From: an uncultured Oxalobacter sp.
GTDB lineage: Bacteria > Pseudomonadota > Gammaproteobacteria > Burkholderiales > Burkholderiaceae_D
Reading direction: 5' to 3'
Length of the DNA: 64,000 bases
NCBI GenBank assembly: GCA_934277985.1
Contig: CAKQWF010000002.1
Span: 248,001-312,000, forward strand
This document shows positions 59,840 through 64,000 of the stretch, piece by piece (position 1 is the first letter of the stretch; each line of letters starts with the position of its first letter). Under the pieces are notes generated by a model. It did not search any database, was not told the DNA's origin, and saw only the letters and a program-made list of their open reading frames with translations. Made by a program: the position numbers and the translations under genes.

Positions 59840-61285
59840 TCAGGTATCGGCAGGTGTTTCGGTCTGATTTTTGTCAGTATCCATCCGGTTGATGATCCAC
59901 AGGAAAACCAGTCCCGGCAAGAGGACGGCGACGCCGATCCATGCGGCATTGATTCCGCCGAGCGACTGGTCGTACACATAGGACAGGCTAGACCATAACA
60001 TATAGCAGCACGTCAGACAAAAAATCAGGGGCAGTACCGGATAGAAAGGTACCCTGAAAGGTCTTGGGGTGTGTGGATCGCGCATTCGGAGTACGAAAAG
60101 GGAAATGCCGGAAAGCAGGAAAAACAGCCAGAATACCGGTGCGGTGAATTCGACCATCGATTTGAATCCGCTGCCGATCAGGGTACCCAGTATGACCAGC
60201 GCCAGAGAAGCCAGACATTGTATATACAGAGCGTTGACCGGGGTGTCGCGTCGTGCGTCCCAGACACCGAGTTTGCGCAGGACATGCCAGTCGCGGCCCA
60301 TTGCGTAACTTGTCCGTGCACCGACGATGATGGTGGCGTTGATGGAAGTCAGTGTGGAGATGGCGACCATCAGGGAAATGATTTTGCGTGCGGTGTCGCC
60401 AAAAGCCATTTGCATCAGGTCGGCTGCGATGGCAGCAGAGGCCGCCATGCCGGCAAATCCCAGTCCCTGCCAGTATGCCCATGTCACCAGCAGATACAGT
60501 GCGGTGATGATGGCGATGGAAAAAACAAGTGCCCTGACCATGTTGCGATGGCCGTCACGGATTTCGGCGCTGATATAGGCCGCTTCGTTCCAGCCGCCGA
60601 AAGTCAGCAGGACGAATACCATCGCCAGTCCGAAATTCGCGGAAAAAAACGGCGAAGTGCCGGATGGTTCGACAGGTGGTGCGGGCGCCGCAGGTGCGGA
60701 TATACCGGATGCAAGCAGGTAAACCGCCGTTCCCACGATCATGACAAGGCACAATATCTGAAGCCCGGTGAAGATGGACTGGGTCGTCATGCCCGTTCGG
60801 ATATTGCGGATATTGAGCCATGAGAGGACGAGAATGACGGCGATGGCATACAGAAACGGGCCGGAAACGATACCGGCGATATCCAGCGGAACGATACGGT
60901 TCATGTAGTCGCCGAATACGAAAGCGAGCAGTGCGATGGAACCGGTGGTGATGACCGACAGGCGGGCCCAGCCGAACAGGAAGGAAACCGAACGTCCGTA
61001 GGCTTTTTGCAGAAAGTGGTAATCGCCGCCAGCGTCGGGATAGGCGCAGGCGAGTTCGGCGTAACACAGCGCGCCGACCAGTGAAACAAGGCCGCCCAGT
61101 ATCCAGGCGGAAAACATCGCACCCGTTTCACCGGTCAGGTTGGCGACGACGGCAGGGGTCTTGAAAATGCCGGCGCCGATGACCAGTCCCACGATCAGGG
61201 TAACGGCTTGGTGCAGGCGTAAAATCCGGCGCGGTTTGCCAGCTTCGTTCGATGCCGTAGGTCTATTGTCTGACGCTGGGGACAT
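59840..61285 (-). CDS. APC-superfamily amino acid permease
   Basis: A 481-residue transporter with about twelve helices. The first helix has VIGAGIFKTPA (near 36-46), the unwound GxG segment of APC proteins, followed by AYPDAGGDYHFLQKAYG in the loop before helix 3. It resembles LAT/SteT-type exchangers. The amino acid substrate is not predictable. It is followed by the methyltransferase gene. Confidence 0.85.
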   Translation of the reverse strand: MSPASDNRPTASNEAGKPRRILRLHQAVTLIVGLVIGAGIFKTPAVVANLTGETGAMFSAWILGGLVSLVGALCYAELACAYPDAGGDYHFLQKAYGRSVSFLFGWARLSVITTGSIALLAFVFGDYMNRIVPLDIAGIVSGPFLYAIAVILVLSWLNIRNIRTGMTTQSIFTGLQILCLVMIVGTAVYLLASGISAPAAPAPPVEPSGTSPFFSANFGLAMVFVLLTFGGWNEAAYISAEIRDGHRNMVRALVFSIAIITALYLLVTWAYWQGLGFAGMAASAAIAADLMQMAFGDTARKIISLMVAISTLTSINATIIVGARTSYAMGRDWHVLRKLGVWDARRDTPVNALYIQCLASLALVILGTLIGSGFKSMVEFTAPVFWLFFLLSGISLFVLRMRDPHTPRPFRVPFYPVLPLIFCLTCCYMLWSSLSYVYDQSLGGINAAWIGVAVLLPGLVFLWIINRMDTDKNQTETPADT

Positions 61286-61624
61286 GGGTTCCTGGTTTCC
61301 GATTATGACTGGCAGGCATTATTGTAGAGAAACACTGTGTGTTCACAAAGTGTCTGGCTGGTATGAAATCAGAAAAGGGCCGGATGGCATTGCCCATGCA
61401 TGGAAAAAACGGGCGAGGATGGCAAGCCGATGAGAAAGGTTCGTTTTATCGGGCAGGCGGGGCAGATATAGCGGAGAGCCTGTGTAGAAAGGGATGAGAG
61501 AGCGGACGGGACAGATGGTAGAGTGTATCTTTTTCCCGGCAGGATACATTTTGCCGTGTGACGTCTTTGGCGGAAAACTGCCCGGATCGTGCAGGATACG
61601 CCACGGGCAGCATTTCATATGGCG
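61286..61624. other. 339-bp intergenic region
   Basis: Lies upstream of the permease gene and downstream of the DUF1540 gene, both on the minus strand. G-rich on the displayed strand, no inverted repeat with T-run and no supported frame. It presumably holds the permease promoter, which I could not place. Confidence 0.5.
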
Positions 61625-61933
61625 TTAGCGATGAAGATATGTCTGGCAATGTGCCTGATTTTTGCTGTAAGCGAGTGTGACTTCGTCGGCCATGCATTCA
61701 TAATCTTCGTTGAACCGGCAGTCGGAGACCTTGCAGGCGCCTACGCCTGAGGTACGTCCTGTCGATTTGGCGTGTTCCGATGTATCGGCTATGGCGAAAA
61801 AGGTGTCGCATCCTGGGGCTTCAGGATTGCCGACAGTGATGGCGCGCGCATGGCAACCGGAATCGCGGTTGAAACCGCAGGATTTCGCAGTGCAGTGTTT
61901 GACTTCGGGCATGATGATCTGGATATGTTTCAT
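61625..61933 (-). CDS. Cys-rich DUF1540-domain protein (two copies)
   Basis: A 102-residue soluble protein from ATG 61933, which has GGAGAACATC upstream. Two similar halves each have four cysteines: C14, C19, C27, C42 and C67, C72, C80, C96 (C-x4-C-x7-C-x14/15-C). Both contain the C-x-FN-x-D motif (CGFNRDSGC and CRFNEDYEC) of DUF1540. Metal binding is likely but unproven. It follows the FMN reductase gene by 33 bp in the same direction. Confidence 0.8.
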   Translation of the reverse strand: MKHIQIIMPEVKHCTAKSCGFNRDSGCHARAITVGNPEAPGCDTFFAIADTSEHAKSTGRTSGVGACKVSDCRFNEDYECMADEVTLAYSKNQAHCQTYLHR

Positions 61934-61966
61934 GATGTTCTCCGGTAAAGACAAGGTTTCGGGAAT

Positions 61967-62530
61967 TCAGTCGTTTTGACGCAACGGCTTGAGGGCAGTT
62001 CCCCATGCGACGATTTGATCCAGCATGGTGTTGACCGTTTTTTCATGACGCGGATCGGGTTTGAAAACGGACATTTTTTCAAAATCCGTGAACAGGGAAA
62101 GCGTGACCTGGGTACGGACATCCGCGATCATGAGCGCACCCATGATATGGCGCAATTCCTGTACGGCGCGCACGCCGCCCATGGCGCCGTAACTGACGAA
62201 TCCGGCAGATTTGTTGTTCCATTCGTGAAAGAGGTAATCGAGCGCGTTTTTGAGTGCAGCTGGCGGTGCATGGTTGTATTCCGGTGTGACGAATACGAAA
62301 CCGTCGAAAGATGCGATCTTTTCGGACCATGCGCGTGTATGGGCATGGCAGTACTGGCCGGACGAAGCCGGTTGCGGTTCATCGAGCAGGGGAAGATGGT
62401 AATCCCGGATATCGACCAGTTCAGCATCGGTGTGTCTGTGTTGCCGCGCGATGTCGAAAATCCATTTGGCGACCGCTTCACCGTTTCGGTGTGGGCGGGT
62501 ACTGCCGATGATGATAGCCAGCCTGAACAT
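61967..62530 (-). CDS. NAD(P)H-dependent FMN reductase / flavodoxin-like oxidoreductase
   Basis: A 187-residue flavodoxin-fold enzyme. GSTRPHRNG (9-17) binds the FMN phosphate, TPEYNHAPPAALKNALDY (near 80-97) is the family signature and SYGAMGG closes the flavin site. It is of the azoreductase/chromate-reductase type; the physiological acceptor is unknown. AAAGG precedes the ATG. It probably forms a two-gene unit with the DUF1540 protein. Confidence 0.88.
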   Translation of the reverse strand: MFRLAIIIGSTRPHRNGEAVAKWIFDIARQHRHTDAELVDIRDYHLPLLDEPQPASSGQYCHAHTRAWSEKIASFDGFVFVTPEYNHAPPAALKNALDYLFHEWNNKSAGFVSYGAMGGVRAVQELRHIMGALMIADVRTQVTLSLFTDFEKMSVFKPDPRHEKTVNTMLDQIVAWGTALKPLRQND

Positions 62531-62698
62531 GGTGTGCCTTTCTTTTCATGAAGAAAAAAGCGGGTTGACGATGAAGACAGCATCAGATTACGTTTTTTTT
62601 GCCGGCAGGGTTTTCTGTTTGCGCAAACACGGGCCGAATTGCCGGATAATAAATGCTGATCAATACAATCAAAGCCATCTTTATCAGGGAGAGTGACT

Positions 62699-63850
62699 AT
62701 GCAGGAAAAATGGATACCCGGTTGCCGGAAACTGGCGCTTGGGCTGATCATCGCATCGCTGGGTGTGTGTCCGCTCGCCATGGCGAAGAGTCCGGTACCA
62801 GTACCCGCAAAAACAGCCGCTTCCGCGACAGTACGGCCGGCTGGGTCAGGACAGGCCGCCGTGCAGACGACACCTGCGGGGCAGATGCCTGCAGGACAGG
62901 CAGCTGTACAGGCCGGCCAGGTAGCGGCGGACGGGACGGCAGTGCCGGAAATCGTGCAGCCGCAGATACCGGCGATGGTCGGAGTTCAGGTCCCGGGCTA
63001 TTATCGGGTGAAGGTCGGCCAGTTCGAAGTGACGGCATTGTTCGACGGTACCCTGGATTTTCATTCGGAACTGTTGAAAAACATGGACAAGGCGGCAATC
63101 GACAAGGCGCTGTCGCACCACTATGGCCGCGCTACCGGTATCCAGTCGCCGATCAATGCCTATCTGGTACATACGGGTGATCACCTGGTCCTGATTGACG
63201 CAGGTGCCGGGAAACTGTTCAGCGAAGATCGTCAGGGGCGTATTCTCGCCAACCTGAAAGCCGCAGGATATCAGCCAGAACAGGTCGATATCGTCATCAT
63301 GACCCATTTGCACGGTGATCATACCGGCGGGCTGAGCGATATGGAAGGACGGGCCGTTTTTCCCAATGCCACGGTGTATGCCAACCGGATGGAAAACGAA
63401 TACTGGCTTTCCGAGCAGCAGGCTGCCGCGGCGCCTGTCGAACGCCAGATTTTCTTCAAAATGGCGCGCGAATCGGCTGTGCCTTATCTGATGACGGAAA
63501 AATGGAAAGCGATAGAAGGTGGTGCGGAAATCGTGCCGGGCATCCGTGCTGTTGCCGCTTACGGGCATACACCGGGCCATACCGCGTTTGAAATCACGTC
63601 AGACGGCCAGTCGCTTCTGGTCTGGGGGGATATCGTCCACAGTCATGTCATCCAGTTCAGCCATCCGGAAGTCGCGATCGAATACGATTCTGATGCAGTT
63701 GCTGCGGTCAGGACACGGCAGGCCTTGCTCAAGGATGTCGCTGCGAAACGGGAAATGGTTGCCGGGATGCACTTGCCATTCCCCGGACTTGGGTATGTGG
63801 TTGCGGAGGGCGATGGAAAATATACCTGGATTCCGGTGGAATATCAGTAA
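62699..63850 (+). CDS. secreted MBL-fold metallo-hydrolase
   Basis: A 383-residue protein with a signal peptide (cleavage likely after AMA, residue 29), a low-complexity Ala/Gln/Pro/Gly linker (about 31-95) and a metallo-beta-lactamase domain with MTHLHGDHTGG (H203, H205, D207, H208). The later GHTPGHTAFE histidines and a C-terminal GMHLPFPGLG complete the site. It resembles the methyl parathion hydrolase/lactonase branch; substrate unknown. ATG 62699 follows AGGGAGAG. Confidence 0.85.
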   Translation: MQEKWIPGCRKLALGLIIASLGVCPLAMAKSPVPVPAKTAASATVRPAGSGQAAVQTTPAGQMPAGQAAVQAGQVAADGTAVPEIVQPQIPAMVGVQVPGYYRVKVGQFEVTALFDGTLDFHSELLKNMDKAAIDKALSHHYGRATGIQSPINAYLVHTGDHLVLIDAGAGKLFSEDRQGRILANLKAAGYQPEQVDIVIMTHLHGDHTGGLSDMEGRAVFPNATVYANRMENEYWLSEQQAAAAPVERQIFFKMARESAVPYLMTEKWKAIEGGAEIVPGIRAVAAYGHTPGHTAFEITSDGQSLLVWGDIVHSHVIQFSHPEVAIEYDSDAVAAVRTRQALLKDVAAKREMVAGMHLPFPGLGYVVAEGDGKYTWIPVEYQ

Positions 63851-63883
63851 ACCGGGTGGGGCTGGCCGGCAGGTAGTGGCCGG

Positions 63884-64000
63884 TCAGCTGCCTTGTACGA
63901 TGGATTTCCTGAAACGCCCCAGTGCGATGAAAAAGAATACCAGCCCGATCACGACAATCGCCAGAAAATCGGGCCAGACGATACTGAAATCGGCACCCCG
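63884..64000 (-). CDS. C-terminal tail of a membrane protein, probably an ABC-2 type permease
   Basis: The minus-strand frame runs in from the right edge and ends at TGA 63886-63884. The 38 visible codons give one hydrophobic helix (FLAIVVIGLVFFFIALGRF) and a basic end RFRKS. This matches the last helix and tail of ABC-2 permeases such as YbhR/YhhJ. Too short for a firm call. Confidence 0.45.
   Translation of the reverse strand, partial: RGADFSIVWPDFLAIVVIGLVFFFIALGRFRKSIVQGS

Noticed and set aside
1..64000. CRISPR array, rRNA operon or complete insertion sequence
   Set aside because: No regularly spaced repeats, no 16S/23S sequence and no transposase frame with terminal repeats were seen on either strand.

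Overview
The window looks like a chromosomal stretch from a betaproteobacterium of the order Burkholderiales, most like the Oxalobacter group. The reasons are the moderate GC content (near 50 percent by eye), the order carA-carB-greA-yhbY-rlmE-ftsH-folP-glmM, the cluster of a PHP phosphatase, a YciO-type protein, an M50 protease and trpS, an ompR-envZ pair, and TATAAT-type -10 boxes. The genus is a memory-based inference and was not tested. Most of the window is dense housekeeping sequence. In the lines sampled, the displayed strand is G-rich under genes of either orientation, which suggests it is the leading strand throughout.

Layout. 1-3.3 kb: the 5' part of htpG behind a heat-shock type promoter, then a two-component system on the minus strand in which both the kinase and the regulator carry one in-frame stop. 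3.6-10.8 kb: a PLP aminotransferase, ilvE, pgk, fba, purE, purC and a Sua5-type t6A gene. 10.9-19.9 kb: two paralogous universal stress proteins, msrA, cfa, tcdA, thpR, a MATE exporter with a GT39-type glycosyltransferase, and rpmE2. 20-35 kb: a small secreted protein, ompR-envZ, purL, alaS, tusA, etfB-etfA and the B12-dependent ribonucleotide reductase nrdJ. 35-45 kb: a 69-residue orphan protein behind a structured leader, a DUF349 protein, hslO, a gamma carbonic anhydrase homologue, an alpha/beta hydrolase, a PHP phosphatase, htpX, a YciO-type protein, an M50 protease and trpS. 45-56 kb: carA, carB, greA, yhbY, rlmE, ftsH, folP and glmM.

The accessory part begins at two tRNA genes (Pro-TGG, Arg-TCT). 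Directly behind tRNA-Arg lies a frameshifted C-terminal remnant of a tyrosine recombinase. A small membrane protein of unknown function follows, then about 1 kb of non-coding DNA with a tight group of DnaA-box-like sequences, then another unknown protein. The window ends with a membrane-anchored methyltransferase and an amino acid permease, a Cys-rich DUF1540 protein, an NAD(P)H-dependent FMN reductase, a secreted metallo-beta-lactamase-fold hydrolase, and the tail of what may be an ABC-2 permease.

The genes combine into purine synthesis (purE, purC, purL), pyrimidine/arginine precursor supply (carAB), lower glycolysis (fba, pgk), tRNA t6A metabolism (Sua5 type, tcdA, perhaps the YciO type), envelope quality control (ftsH, htpX, M50 protease) and stress response (htpG, hslO, msrA, two Usp proteins). 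htpG and htpX each have a recognisable RpoH-type promoter. I found no clear new defence or mobile system. The best leads are the doubly interrupted two-component system, the recombinase relic with the neighbouring DnaA-box region, the structured leader before the 69-residue protein, and the leader structures before carA and greA.
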